Source: Sebastes aleutianus (Eukaryota > Chordata > Actinopteri > Perciformes > Sebastidae). From it: 64,000 nucleotides of DNA. The stretch spans positions 31,679,528-31,743,527 of the forward strand of contig CAKAKS010000060.1 in NCBI GenBank assembly GCA_916700875.1. The letters are read 5' to 3'. Shown here in pieces: positions 23,154 to 35,117 of the stretch. The notes below the pieces were generated by a model. The model was not told the DNA's origin and did no database searches. It saw nothing but the letters and a program-made list of their open reading frames with translations. The translations under genes were made by a program, and so were the position numbers. How positions within the stretch are numbered: position 1 is the first letter of the stretch; each line of letters begins with the position of its first letter.

Positions 23154-26100
23154 ATGACCCACCCAACGGATAATGTTTTCCATCCTGGACAAAAAAGTAA
23201 GTTTGCTTTTTTAAATTACGTTATCTGATTGCTTTGGGCGGGAAAAAGAAATGCTTTTTACTGTGCTGATCTTAAAGGCCTGCTGCATGGCTCATTCATT
23301 CTCAGCCTGCACAACTGCTTTGACAGGATTTCGGTCTGCGAGCTCGGAGGATTAAACTCACGTAGTTTTTGATCAAATCACAAGTATTAACACAAGTAGT
23401 TTTTTTTTTAACTTCAGCGACCAAAGAAATGATTTTGTTCATATTTTTAAAAGCTCAAATGGTGCCAGTAACAAACTAACCGTAAAAATAAACAACACGA
23501 GACGCAACCGTGTCGCAGTTGCAATTACATTCCTATACAGGCAGTTGTTGCCGTTATCAGGTTGATGTTTTTAAGGATCAACATTAGACTGTAGAACGTT
23601 TTATCAGCTGAAGAGATTATTTAAAAAAAGTACACAAAAAATATCCCTGACCAGATGTTTTTCTGGTAATTTGCTCTAGTCAGTGCTCAAAGATAAAACA
23701 AACCAAAAAAAACCTTGAATGTTTTTAAATAATAACGATTATTAGTAGTTTTACTGTTTTTCTGTTTTGCACTTGAAGGTGTCCGGGGCCTACACACCCA
23801 GGAGAGCGGGTATGCTTCTTTTCTTATCTTGTTTGGATGAATCTGAATGTCATGAAAGTGTTGCTCCACCAGTGATGGCTGGATTCAGTTTGATGTTAGT
23901 GGCTTATTGTACTTGTTTCCTTTTTTTCATATTACAGCGAGGATGGCCTCTCCTCCAACATGGAGCACAAGTTCAGTGATGTGAATTATGCTGAAAGTGC
24001 TTTGTCTGTACCAGTTAAAGTCGTTAGCTGTGTGAGACCCATTCCTAAAGAGGAATTAGACATCTTTGATGCGACGCCAGGAAAGGTCTTGCCACATCCA
24101 TTAGGGTGTCACCCTGTGTCTGCTGAGGAGCGGGTAAATAAACCGTCCACTCTAGTTGTGGTTCAAAAACAAAATTTTCCACCACAAGCCTTGTCAGAGA
24201 ACAACCCGGATGAGGAAACCGTTATGGTTTTGCCGGGAACAGCAGCCATTTCAGAGGGGCAGCCAGATGTAGAGGTAGTAGCAGAAGGAAGCTGCAACAA
24301 GATGGACACCGGGGAAACACCTCTTGCAAAACCAAAAGGTCAACCACTGGGATGGAGAAACAGCAGCCGCAGGAAAAGAGCTGCTGGGAAGTACCGAAAA
24401 CGTAATTAAATTTCAATTTTAATTAATTTTAAATTGTCACTTTAGTGCATTTCTTGAACAGATTACATTTTCCTAATTATTATCATATGTAATAATATAT
24501 ACATTTTATGCAGTACTGTTTACACTCTATTTTATTTGGTACACCTGCACAAGCTTTTTTTCATTAATAGAGAATATTTAAAAAAGTTTTTACACCAGAG
24601 ATCTTTCTCATCATTACTCTTTCATATATTTTTGCAAATATATATGAGCACAAATAAACAAAACAATCTATTGCAGTTCAATGCAGCAGCTCTGCCATAA
24701 ATTCTAACAAAGCTTATAATGTTCGGTTGTTGTTGACATTGTCAGAAAGGTGTAAATTCAATTATATGTTTATTATTGAGGTCACAGTAAAAGGTGGTGT
24801 CTTGGACTACATTATCGAGAGGTGTTTCTTATTTTTTTGTCATACTTGACAAACACATTTCATTATAATGCAGTACAAGACATTACTATATGACCTTAAT
24901 ACTAAAACATATAATTAACAACTCTGTGACAGTGTAAAAAAAAATACTTTATGACAGAGCAGTTGTATTAGATTGCATTATATTGGACAGGTGTACCTAA
25001 TAAAGTGGCGACTGAGTCTCATGTTAATCCTGTGTCTCAGTAATAATATGCAGTAATCAATACAGTACTATCTTGGAGTGTAATACAGAACTTCATGAGG
25101 AGAATACATGTTTAATTCATGTGTCTGTATTTCCAGTGTACCTTCTATGTATGATGGCAGTCATGCTGCTTGCTGTCTCTGAGGGCTTGCCTGGTATGTT
25201 GTGAACTATGTGCAGTGCATTATTTCATATTTATTTAAGTTTAATTGTTTTGAATAGGAGCCTAGAATTACTTTTTTTAATAATGCACTCTGAACACTGT
25301 TTTGATTATGCAGTGTTTTTTAAACTGCTTGATATTTTCTGCCATATAGGTGCTCAGCCTGCAGCAGACCTTTTTGCAGACCAAAATCGTGAGTTAAGAC
25401 ATTTTGTAAACCTGTTGATAGAACCAAGCAATTTTTAATATTTCAAGTTTTGTTTAAGCCTTTTGTTGTCCTCGGGTGAAATTTGACCTGTTTTCAAACT
25501 TCATTATATCATAAATATGGATTTCTTTAATCTAATTGCCCCAAAATAACATGCATGGTTAACCACTGTGGTCTTTGCAAAAATATATATATATATATTG
25601 ACCACTACTTTCGTTGAATTGTGGTTGTTTTATTCAAATCTATAGCATCTGTGATCTTCCAGGGTCAAAATTGACAGGAAGACCACCGGTGTCATTATGT
25701 GCTGCTATTAAAAAAAAATGTGAATACTTTCAAAACAATATTCTGACTAAAAGTTTACATAAACCAGTATATGATATCCATCAACTTTACGTTCCTCTGA
25801 TAATAACTATAGTCAAAATAATTCATTTTATCTGCTTTTTTTTTTTTTTTACTAAAAAAATTAGGTATAATTTCATGGAAATTAGGTTTATTAACTTTAA
25901 TTTCCCCCCGAAAAAGTGCCAAACTTAATAATTACGAATGAAGTTGGCCAAAAAGGTGAAAAAAAAATAATTCTGAGATTTCAAGAATAAAGTCATAACA
26001 TTATAAAGTAATAATTTTGCGTGTTATTTTCTTTTTTTCTCCTAAAGTTATGACTTTATTCTCGTAATATTGCGACTTTTTTACTCGTAAAGTTATAATT

Positions 26101-29100
26101 TTATTCTCGTAATATTACGACTTTTTTTTCTCGTTAAATTATGACTTTATTCTCGTAATATTGCGACTTTTTTACTCGTAAAGTTATGACTTTTTCCTCG
26201 TAATATTACGACTTCTTTTCTCGTTAAATTATGACTTTATTCTCGTAATATTGCGACTTTTTTACTCGTAAAGTTATAATTTTATTCTCGTAATATTACG
26301 ACTTTTTTTTCTCGTAGAGATATGATTTTATTCTCTGATAATAACTGTAGTCAAAATAATTCATTTTATCTGATTTTCTTTTTTTTTTACTAAAAAAATA
26401 GGTATAATTTCATGGAAATTAGGTTTGTTAACTTTAATTTCCCCCCGAAAAAGTGCCAAACTTAATAATTAGGAATGAAGTTGGCCAAAAAGGTGTAACA
26501 CAGAATTGGTAGTTTATAGTGTATGCTTTATAAACAGTCAAACCAGACTAGATCTTTTGTCGACCAGACAAAAGTTGCACGGTCGACGGGAAGACGACAG
26601 GAGGGTTAAGCACTCTAGCTCTAAAATGTACATTTACACCACCAGCACATTTTACACGTTTTACTCATCAATGTTTTTCTCTATTTTGACCGCAGTTAAG
26701 TGTTTTACCTGCATGGACAAGGCCAGATGCCCCAAGTTGATGAAAATATTCAACAAGGATGACTTTCTTCTGTACGATAAAGACCTCGATGACACGTTTC
26801 CAGAATGCTCTGTGATGCCTCCGCCTAGCTCTAAGAGTTGTGGCGTGTGCCGTGACCGTTCTGAGACCAACATCTTCTGCTTTGAGGATGTTCGAGGAAA
26901 ACTGGACATGGAAGCTAGCGATGGACTACAAATTCTCAACATCTCTTCAGTCTGTACGTATCACATGAATGTATTCAACATGAATCTCTGCTGTTTTTTT
27001 TCTAGACATCTAGGTTCAAAACTGCAGATAACTTTGGTTGAGAAGAGAAAGTTTTCAAACATTGGGGTCTAACTGTTGTTTCAGCAGCATTGACACGACA
27101 ATATTTCATTGAGCAAAAACTCCAAACTACATATTGAAATACAGAATGATGTTGAAACAACAGGTATCAGGGTTTCCCCCTGGTGGTGCATAGCAACCTA
27201 GACCAGGGGTCTGCAACCTGCAGCTCTGGAGCCACATGTGGCTCTTCAGCGCCTCTCCAGAGGCTCCCTGTGGATCATTAAAAATAGAAATGAATTACTG
27301 TTCTTTGTTTACATTTTAGTATTAGTGCCACATTGAGGAAAAAATAAATAATTCTGAGATTTCGAGAATAAAGTCATAACATTATAAAGTAGTAATTTTG
27401 CGTGTTATTTTCTTTTTTTCTCGAACAGTTATGATTTTATTCCCATAATAAAACGATTTTTTTCTCGTTACGTTATGACTTTATTCTCGTAATGTTACGA
27501 CTTTTTTTCTCGTAAAGTTATGATTTTATTCTCGTAATGTTAGAACTTTTTTTCTCGTAAAGTCATGATTTTATTCTCGTAATATTACGACTTTTTTTCT
27601 CGTAAAGTTATGATTTTATTCTTGTAATGTTACGACTTTTTTTAGCGTTAAGTTATGAATTTATTCTCGTAATATCAAGACTTTTTTTCTCGTAAAGTTA
27701 TGACTTTATTTTCGTAATATTACGACTTTTTTCTTGTTAAGTTATGACTTTATTCTTGTAATGTTACGACTTTTTTTCTCGTAAAGTCATGATTTTATTC
27801 TCGTAATATTACGACTTTTTTTAGCGTTAAGTTATGATTTTATTCTCGTAATATTACGACTTTTTTTCTCGTAAAGTTATGATTTTATTCTTGTAATGTT
27901 ACGACTTTTTTTAGCGTTAAGTTATGATTTTATTCTCGTAATATCACGACTTTTTTTCTCGTAAAGTTATGACTTTATTCTCGTAATATTACGACTTATT
28001 TTCTCTCCTAAAATTATGACTTTATTCCCATAATATGCCGACTTTTTTTCTCGTAAAGTTATGATTTTATTCTCGTAATATTACGACTTTTTTCTTGTTA
28101 AGTTATGACTTTATTCTCGTAATATTACGACTTTTTTCTTGTTAAGTTATGACTTTATTCTCGTAATGTTACGACTTTTTTTAGCGTTAAGTTATGATTT
28201 TATTCTCGTAATATTACGACTTTTTTTCTCGTAAAGTTATGATTTTATTCTTGTAATGTTACGACTTTTTTTAGCGTTAAGTTATGTTTTTATTCTCGTA
28301 ATATCAAGACTTTTTTTCTTGTAAAGTTATGACTTTATTTTCGTAATATTACGACTTTTTTCTTGTTAAGTTATGACTTTATTCTCGTAATGTTACGACT
28401 TTTTTTCTCGTAAAGTCATGATTTTATTCTCGTAATATTACGACTTTTTTTAGCGTTAAGTTATGATTTTATTCTTGTAATATTACGACTTTTTTTCTCG
28501 TAAAGTTATGATTTTATTCTTGTAATGTTACGACTTTTTTTAGCGTTAAGTTATGATTTTATTCTCGTAATATCACGACTTTTTTTCTCGTAAAGTTATG
28601 ACTTTATTCTCGTAATATTACGACTTATTTTCTCTCCTAAAATTATGACTTTATTCCCATAATATGACGACTTTTTTTCTCGTAAAGTTGTGACTTTATT
28701 CTCATAATATTACGACTTTTTTTTCGTAATATTACGACTTTATTCTGGAAATCTCAGATGTTTTTTCCCTCAATGTGGCCCTAATACTCCGTAGAACATT
28801 GTCTCTTTGGCCCTCACTGCATTAGACTTATATACTATATACTTAGACTATAAACTGTGTTACCTTCATCACAATGATCAAATGTTTTGCGGCTCCAGAC
28901 AGATTTTTTTTTTTTTTTTTTGCCTAAAATGTCTCTTTTGATAGTAAAGGTTGCTGACCCCTGACCTTTATCTTTAGATAGATAGATACTTTATTGTCAT
29001 TGTCATTGAAAACAACGAAAAACAGTTTAGCAGCTCTTTGCAGTGAAAAACAAACATTAAAACATTCAGTCACAAGTAGAACAATAAATAAGTGGATCAT

Positions 29101-32100
29101 CATCATAAAGTGCAAATTATGGTTCAGCAGCTAGTGTCCTCAGCCTTTGGGGGGGGGGGGTTCTACACACTTGACAGCCTGTGGGTAAAAGCTGTTTCGT
29201 AGTCTGTTGGTGTGTGTTTTAATTGTCCTGTATCTCCTTCCGGAGGGAAGGGGAGCAAACAGTACATGTCCAGGGTGGGTGGGGTCTTTGGAAATACAGC
29301 TGGCTTTTTTACAGAGCCGACCAGTGTATAGGTCACTGAGGGGGGGTAATGTGGTCCCAATCACTTTTTCCGCCATCCTCACCACCCGCTGCAGGTCCCT
29401 CCTGTTCTCCACTGTGCAGCTAGCAAACCACACAGTGCAGCAGTAGGTCAGGAGGCTCTCAATGGTTGCCCTATAGAAGTTGATCAGCAGGTGTTGAGGA
29501 AGGTGAGCCTGTTTCAGCTTCCGAAGGAAGTAGAGTCTCTGCTGGGCCTTCCCCACCTGATGAGAGATGTTTTTGGACCAGGTGAGGTCTGACGAAATGT
29601 GGACTCCGAGGTACGTGAAGCAGTCCACCCTCTCCACCTCCTCTCCACGTACGCAGAGGGCAGAGTGCTCCACCCGTCTTGCTCTCCTGAAGTCTATTAT
29701 CATTTCTTTTGTTTTTGTTGTGTTTAAATCCAGGTTGTTATGGGAACACCATTGTGTCAGATGTTGGATCTCCTCCCTGTAGACTGTCTCGTTGTTGTTG
29801 GTTATCAGTCCTACTACAGCAGTGTCGTCTGCAAATTTGACCATGGTATTGGTGGGGTGAATAGTTGAGCAGTCATATGTGAAGAGGGAGTAGAGAAAAG
29901 GACTGAGGACGCACCCCTGTGGTGTTCCAGTGCTCAGGTTCAGAGTGGCCGAGGTGTGGTCCCCCATCCTGACACACTGGGGTCTGTTCCTGAGGAAGTC
30001 CAGCACCCATGTGCTCAGTGAACTGCCTTGCACTGGGTTGCAGCTTATCTTGTGATCAGTTTAGTTAACAGATGAAGACCTAAATAATAGTCACAGTCAC
30101 AAAAGATATGTCAGTTTCTCTGTGAAAAGGTACCTCTGCTCTTTTCCCATACATTTTAATGATTTATTTCATTAAAAGAAAAAAGAAGCTGCTCACCCGG
30201 TATTGGACTTCGCTGAGGTGCTGGAGCTATATACTGTCAAACTTAATGAAACAAGATTCGGTCAAAACCGAGTATATGTCTGGACCATATATGGTCAGTA
30301 TGTGAATTTGTGGCTAAATTGTTACACAAATAGTCCGTGGTCATGTCTATTATGTTTTGTGAACAGTTTTTTTCTACTTATATCTTAATATTTGATTGAA
30401 AGACAACTTATAATGAAGCAAATGACATTCAGTTATATTATGCATACTGTATGTCATGCTAACACCTTTTCACCTTGTATAAAATGTATAATATACTGAC
30501 TAAATGTTACCATTTACTATTGCTGAATGTAATTTGCTTCATTATAAGTTGTCTTTCAATCAAATATTAAGATATAATGGAACAAAAACTGTTCATAAAA
30601 CTTTATAGACGTGACCACGGACTATTTGTGTAACAATTTAGCCACAAATTCACATACTGACCATATACAGTCCAGACATATACTCGGTTTTGAACGAGTC
30701 TTGTGCGTTTGTAGGGCTGGCCCTCTGCTGTCTAGCCAAGAAGACAGTCAAATCTGTGCAACAATCTATTTAATAAGCGAGCTTTTGGTCAGAGACATTC
30801 TTCAATAGGTAGCCTGTTGAAAAGTGTTTTAATTTCTATTTGTTAATCTTTAAGGTGGCTCAACTCCCGCCTTTATGATACACTCAGTTGCCTGTTTATT
30901 AGGTACACCTAGCTCAAACTAATGCAGTCTAATATAACAGTAAATAATACCTAATGGAGATTATAATGTTCATTGTAAATTATAGTCGTTTGGTCATTTT
31001 TTGACTTGTAAAACACCAAATCAGTGCTTACTGTGTGTATGCCACCGAGTATCTGTTCTTTGCTCAGGTGAGAATTGGATTCAGTGATGCTTTAAAGGTG
31101 CATTAACTCAGAGAATAGTGTGGGGACATTTTCTGATATAAGTATTTTTAAGACTATAGTAGAGCTAGATAAGCAGTGAAGACGGCTGGCTACATCATTT
31201 ACTGCACACGTATTGTACATGCACAGTATTACACTGTGTTTAAGTATAACTGCAACCCTTTGTCCGTCATAAAATCACCATAAAATGTCAGTGTTTTTTA
31301 TTACAAATAAAAATGAATGCAAGTTAATCAGGGGGTTTTGTGGAGCTCCTGATGCTATTTTAATTTCTTTATTTCTTTAGGTGTGCCACAGCAGCAGACC
31401 CCCGACCGTACATATGTTTGGTTGATCCTTGGCTTTGGTATGTATTTAACACAAGCACTGAAGCTCTATTTAAAGGTCCCATATCATGCTCATTTTCAGG
31501 TTTATACTTGTATTTTGTGTTTCTACTAGAACATGTTTACATGCTGTAATGTTAAAAAAAAAAATCTTTATTTTCCTCATACTGTCTGCCTGAATATGCC
31601 TGTATTTACCCTCTGTCTGAAACGCTCCGTTTTAGCGCATTTTGACGGAATTGCAACAGAATTTCGTTGCTAGGCAACAGCTTGGGTCCATGTGTACTTC
31701 CTGTCAGCTGATGTCATTCACATCCACTGCAACAGGAAATAAACTGGGACACATTTAGAATTATTACATTTAAAATTGTGTCAAGAGTCTAAATATTGTA
31801 TATTCGTGACATCACAAATGGGCAGAAATCCTGACAGCTTGTTTCAAATGCCGAGTTTCTGAATACGGGCTGTGTGTATTTCCCTGTGGATTGAGCGTTT
31901 CGATACTTTCACATTAATTATATAGGACTTGAGCCTGCTTTATAATAAAAAAACACATGAAAATCTCACTTTTTTATAATATGGGACCTTTAATATTGTC
32001 ACTGATGAACTGCATGACTTGATATGCAAACAAACAGAACATTTTTTTCTTTTGCCTTGACCCAACGTGACAGCTATGTGTTTTCATTTTGCAGCAGCCT

Positions 32101-32632
32101 TCTTTGTGATCGTGCTGGTAGCGCTGGTAGCGCTGGTGCTTTCCAGGGTAAGTGTGACTCAATATGTTCACTGAACTTTCAACATGTGAAATGGAGAAAC
32201 AGAACTATCTCAAATCAGATCTCTGCACGAGTCACTGAAGTGATTTCAAGTCTCACATATTACCAGATATAATCTATTACAACACCATTCAAAGGATTAA
32301 ATGCTTGTTTTGGATATGATAAATCACATTTCACTTTTTAAATCTATTGTTTTATTCGTTCCTTTCAGCGCTGCCAGAGAGCGAGGTAGGTTCAGTCTGT
32401 TATATTCCATGTTTTTAATTGAACCCATTTATTGTTATCATTGCATAATTCAAATAAACAATGTTGGTACAAAATCATAAACAGGATTTATGCAAAATCT
32501 CACTCGAACTTGAATCTGTGTTCCTGCAAAATATTAGTTTCAAATATAACAGGAGGCCCCCTAGTGGACTCTTGATACTTGTTTTTTTTTGTTCTTCTTT
32601 TTTGAAATAGGACTGAAAGTGGTCAGGAGTGA
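23154..32632 (+). CDS. unrecognised Cys-rich membrane protein, duplicate A
   Basis: Exons: 23154-23196, 23779-23809, 23938-24401, 25137-25193, 25350-25388, 26696-26953, 31381-31437, 32095-32147, 32369-32385 and 32611-32632. All have GT-AG borders and compatible phases, giving 346 residues from MTHPTDNVFHPG to TESGQE. Residues 1-179 are hydrophilic and end in the basic cluster RRKRAAGKYRKR. Residues about 180-194 (YLLCMMAVMLLAV) are hydrophobic. A loop of about 110 residues holds eight Cys (CFTC, RC, EC, SC, GVC, FC, and C298). TM2 is YVWLILGFAAFFVIVLVALV, followed by a basic RRCQRAR tail. By charge, both ends would be cytosolic and the loop outside. Alternatively the Met in exon 4 could start a separate type I protein with that segment as signal peptide, while exon 3 reads through to a stop at 24407-24409. 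I recognise no family; the Cys pattern only loosely recalls TNFR or Ly6 modules. Confidence 0.65.
25795..26495. repeat. local 538-bp duplication enclosing minisatellite, copy A only
   Basis: The 160-bp segment 25795-25958 recurs at 26333-26495. Between them (about 25965-26332) lies the same CTCGTAATATTACGAC minisatellite found in the hAT-like elements. Copy B has a single copy of the flanking segment and no minisatellite. Confidence 0.85.
27204..28963. mobile_element. hAT-like element with expanded minisatellite (copy 2, in duplicate A)
   Basis: It has the same ends as at 816-1517 (CAGGGGTCTGCAACC and GGTTGCTGACCCCTG). The core holds about 1.35 kb of units of roughly 44 bp: CTCGTAAAGTTATGACTTTA followed by TTCTCGTAATATTACGACTT. 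A higher-order repeat of about 630 bp is visible, with variant units TTTTTTTAGCGTTAAGTTATG and TTTTCTCTCCTAAAATTATG recurring in the same order. It lies in the intron after the 26696-26953 exon. Confidence 0.8.
28974..30033 (-). mobile_element. 5'-truncated CR1/L2-type LINE insertion, copy A only
   Basis: Minus-strand frame 30033-29140 encodes reverse-transcriptase sequence. It includes TPQGCVLSPFLYSLFT, the catalytic FADDTAVVGLI, LDLNTTKTKEMIIDFRRAR and CFTYLGVHISSDLTWSKNI. The 3' end is a TATC microsatellite tail. The empty site is intact in copy B (TTTATCT followed by TGGGTTGCAG), so boundaries are known to a few bases. The frame is open to the truncation point. Confidence 0.9.
30251..30704. 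mobile_element. long palindromic fold-back element (copy A)
   Basis: Arms of about 190 bp are near-perfect inverted copies. ACAAGATTCGGTCAAAACCG at the left mirrors the right end, and ATTTGATTGAAAGACAACTT mirrors AAGTTGTCTTTCAATCAAAT. A spacer of about 75 bp separates the arms. Its counterpart is at 39683-40139. Confidence 0.85.
31470..31993. mobile_element. TTAA-flanked MITE, family 1, copy 2
   Basis: Ends TTAAAGGTCCCATATCATGC and ATATGGGACCTTTAA; same family as 12688-13160. It sits in the intron before TM exon 32095-32147. Confidence 0.8.
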
Positions 32633-33114
32633 AGAACACTGAAGAAGACAGCAGTGTGCAGAGGCCGGTCTCTCGTTTGTGGAGCATCTGTTGTTTTTAA
32701 TTGTATACTCTTTGGGAGAAATGCTGCTTTAGGCTGATAATTTGCCTGCGACTCATGATTCTTTTTATTATTGATTCATCTGCTGTTGTTTTCTTGATAA
32801 ATGCATTTATAATTTGGTCTATAGAGAGCCTTTTTTCTCTTGAAAATTACTTCCAACAATTCTTAAAATAACTTCAGATTATTTCTCTGTCAATGAACTA
32901 GTTGCTTACTTGAAGAATCAGCTATAAGCTCTATACTTGCTGCTAATTATGTTCGAAGTTATTGAGCTTTCTGCAAAAATTTGCTTCATGCATATACTGT
33001 ATGTAACTGCTGTCTTAATTAAAAGCTGCTATAAACAACATATGGTTCCGTCATTATCTATAACACAGACACTGGATCAGGCAATATAGTGTTTTAGTGA
33101 ATAAGCAATTGTGA

Positions 33115-33372
33115 AAGAAGTACTTAGGTAACTTGTACCTTGAGTAAAAGTAGCAGTACCACAGTGTAGAAATACAAGTTAAAATCCTGCATTCAAATTT
33201 GTATTGAAGTAAAAGTCCATATGTATGCCTACTAGCAACACAATATAACTAAAATCAGTGGCGGAAGAAGTATTCCGATCTTTTACAAGCAATACTACTA
33301 TGTAGAAATACTCCGTTACAAGTAAAAGTCCTGCATTGAAAATCTTACTTAAGTAAAAGTACAAAAGTACTA
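33115..33372. repeat. dispersed fish repeat, AAGTAAAAGTAC type, two partial copies
   Basis: GGAAGAAGTATTCCGATCTTTTAC... and CTTACTTAAGTAAAAGTACA recur. Copy B of the duplication keeps a single version near 42147-42275. A related, longer and inverted version spans about 44620-45447. Confidence 0.45.
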
Positions 33373-33409
33373 TTATGCAGACTGGCCCATTTCAGAATGA
33401 TGTGTATTA

Positions 33410-35005
33410 CACACGTAGGCAAAATTGTTGGTACCCTTCCGTTAAAGAAAGAAAAACCCACAATGGTCACTGAAATAACTTGAAACTGACAAAAGTAATA
33501 ATAAATAAAAATTCACTGAAAATTAACTAATGAAAATCAGATATTGCTTTTGAATTGTGGTTCAACAGAATCATTTTAAAAAACAAACTAATGAAACTGG
33601 CCTGGACAAAAATGATGGTACCCTTAACTTAATATTTAGTTGTACAACCTTTCGAGGCAATCACTGCAATCAAGTGATTTCTGTAACTCTCAATGAGACT
33701 TCTGCACCTGTCGACAGGTATTTTGGCCCACTCCTCTTGAGCAAACTGCTCCAGCTGTCTCAGGTTTGAAGGGTGCCTTCTCCGAATGCATGTTTCAGCT
33801 CCTTCCACAGATGTTCAATAGGATTTAGATCAGGGCTCATAGAAGGCCACTTCAGAATAGTCCAATGTTTTGTTCTTAGCCATTCTTGGGTGTTTTTAGC
33901 TGTGTTTTGGGTCATTATCCTGTTTGAGGACCCATGACCTGCGACTGAGACCGAGCTTTCTGACACTGGGCAGCACATTTCGCTCCAGAATGCCTTGATA
34001 GTCTTCAGATTTCATTGTACCCTGCACAGATTCAAGACACCCTGTGCCAGATGCAGCAAAGCAGCCCCATAACATAACCGAGCCTCCTCCATGTTTCACA
34101 TTAGGTACAGTGTTCTTTTCTTTGGATGCTTCATTTTTGCGTCTGTGAACATAGAGCTGATGTGACTTGCCAAAAAGCTCCAGTTTTGTCTCATCTGTCC
34201 AAAGGACATTCTCCCAGAAGCTTTGTGGCTTGTCAATATGCATTTTGGCAAATTCCAGTCTTGCTTTTTTATGATTTGGTGTCCTCCTGGGTCGTCTTCC
34301 ATTAAGTCCACTTTGGCTCAAACAGTGACGGATGGTGCGATCTGACACTGATGTACCTTGACCTTGGAGTTCACCTCTAATCTCTTTGGAAGTTGTTCTG
34401 GGCTCTTTGGTTACCATTCGTATTATCCGTCTCTTCAATTTGTCATCAATTTTCCTCTTGCGGCCACGTCCAGGGAGGTTGGCTACAGTCCCATGGACCT
34501 TAAACTTCTGAATAATATGTGCAGCTGTAGTCACAGGAACATCAAGCTGCTTGGAGATGGTCTTATAGCCTTTACCTTTAACATGCTTTTCTATAATGTT
34601 CTTTCTAACCTCCTGAGACAACTCTCTCCTTAGCTTTCTGTGGTCCATGTTCAACAGCACAGTGACTACTTTTCACCCTTTAAATAGGCAGACTGACTGA
34701 TTACAAGTTTGAAGATACCTGTGATGCTATTTACAGGACACACCTTAGTTTAACATGTCCCTATGGTCAAATTATTTTACATCTTTTCTAGGGGTACCAT
34801 CATTTTTGTCCAGGCCAGTTTCATTAGTTTGTTTTTTAAAATGGTTCTGTTGAACCACAATTCAAAAACAATGTCTGATTTTCATTAGTTAATTTTCAGT
34901 AAATTTTTATTTATTATTACTTTTGTCAGTTTCAAGTTATTTCAGTGACCATTTTGGGTTTTTCTTTCTTTAACGGAAGGTTACCAACAATTTTGTCCAC
35001 GTCTG
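33410..35005 (-). mobile_element. Tc1/mariner element at duplication junction
   Basis: 1,596 bp with about 215-bp terminal inverted repeats. Outer ends are CACACGTAGGCAAAATTG and, read from the other side, CAGACGTGGACAAAATTG. Inner ends are CTGGCCTGGACAAAAATGAT and its complement. TA dinucleotides flank it at 33408-33409 and 35006-35007. The length is normal for Tc1. It encodes a broken transposase. Confidence 0.95.
33640..34660 (-). pseudogene. Tc1 transposase, frameshifted
   Basis: The N-terminal paired-like DNA-binding region starts at MDHRKLRRELSQEVRKNI. The DDE catalytic residues are all recognisable: WTDETK, QDNDPKHS, and NPIEHLWKEL. A 2-bp loss in a CA run right after the second Asp motif (near 33900) breaks the frame. 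A second shift occurs near 33765 before the EEWAK region. No autonomous activity is expected from this copy. Confidence 0.92.
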
Positions 35006-35090
35006 TACGTCTGAGTTGAGTACAAATCATGCTTAGGGGTAGGTTATGTTCACATGCATGTTTAGAGCAGTCTGCCTGTGGTCACCCAGG

Positions 35091-35117
35091 TATAAACTGG
35101 GCCTCTCTTTCACTTTC
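35091..35117 (+). promoter_or_regulatory. TATA box and ISRE/IRF-like element upstream of gene B
   Basis: TATAAA at 35091-35096 and TTTCACTTTC at 35108-35117, identical in spacing and sequence to copy A. Confidence 0.4.

Larger units (their letters stand above)
22696..33409 (+). repeat. tandem segmental duplication, copy A
   Basis: Homology with copy B begins at the TA of TACGTCTAAGTTGAGTAC and ends at the TA of AGAATGATGTGTATTA. Most of the 10.7 kb aligns closely with 35006-42310. Extra material in A includes a 1,060-bp LINE insertion, a much longer minisatellite, a 538-bp local duplication, and about 370 bp near 30920-31347. Confidence 0.95.

Noticed and set aside
25970..28760. possible CRISPR-like or centromeric array because of regular dyad repeats
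   Set aside because: Units are contiguous and degenerate with no unique spacers, and lie in or next to hAT-type ends; a transposon-borne minisatellite explains them.
30203..30388. apparent exon starting MDFAEVLELYTVKLNETRFG, present in both duplicates
   Set aside because: Most of it lies in the arm of the palindromic element. The splice phase is already satisfied by joining 26953 to 31381.
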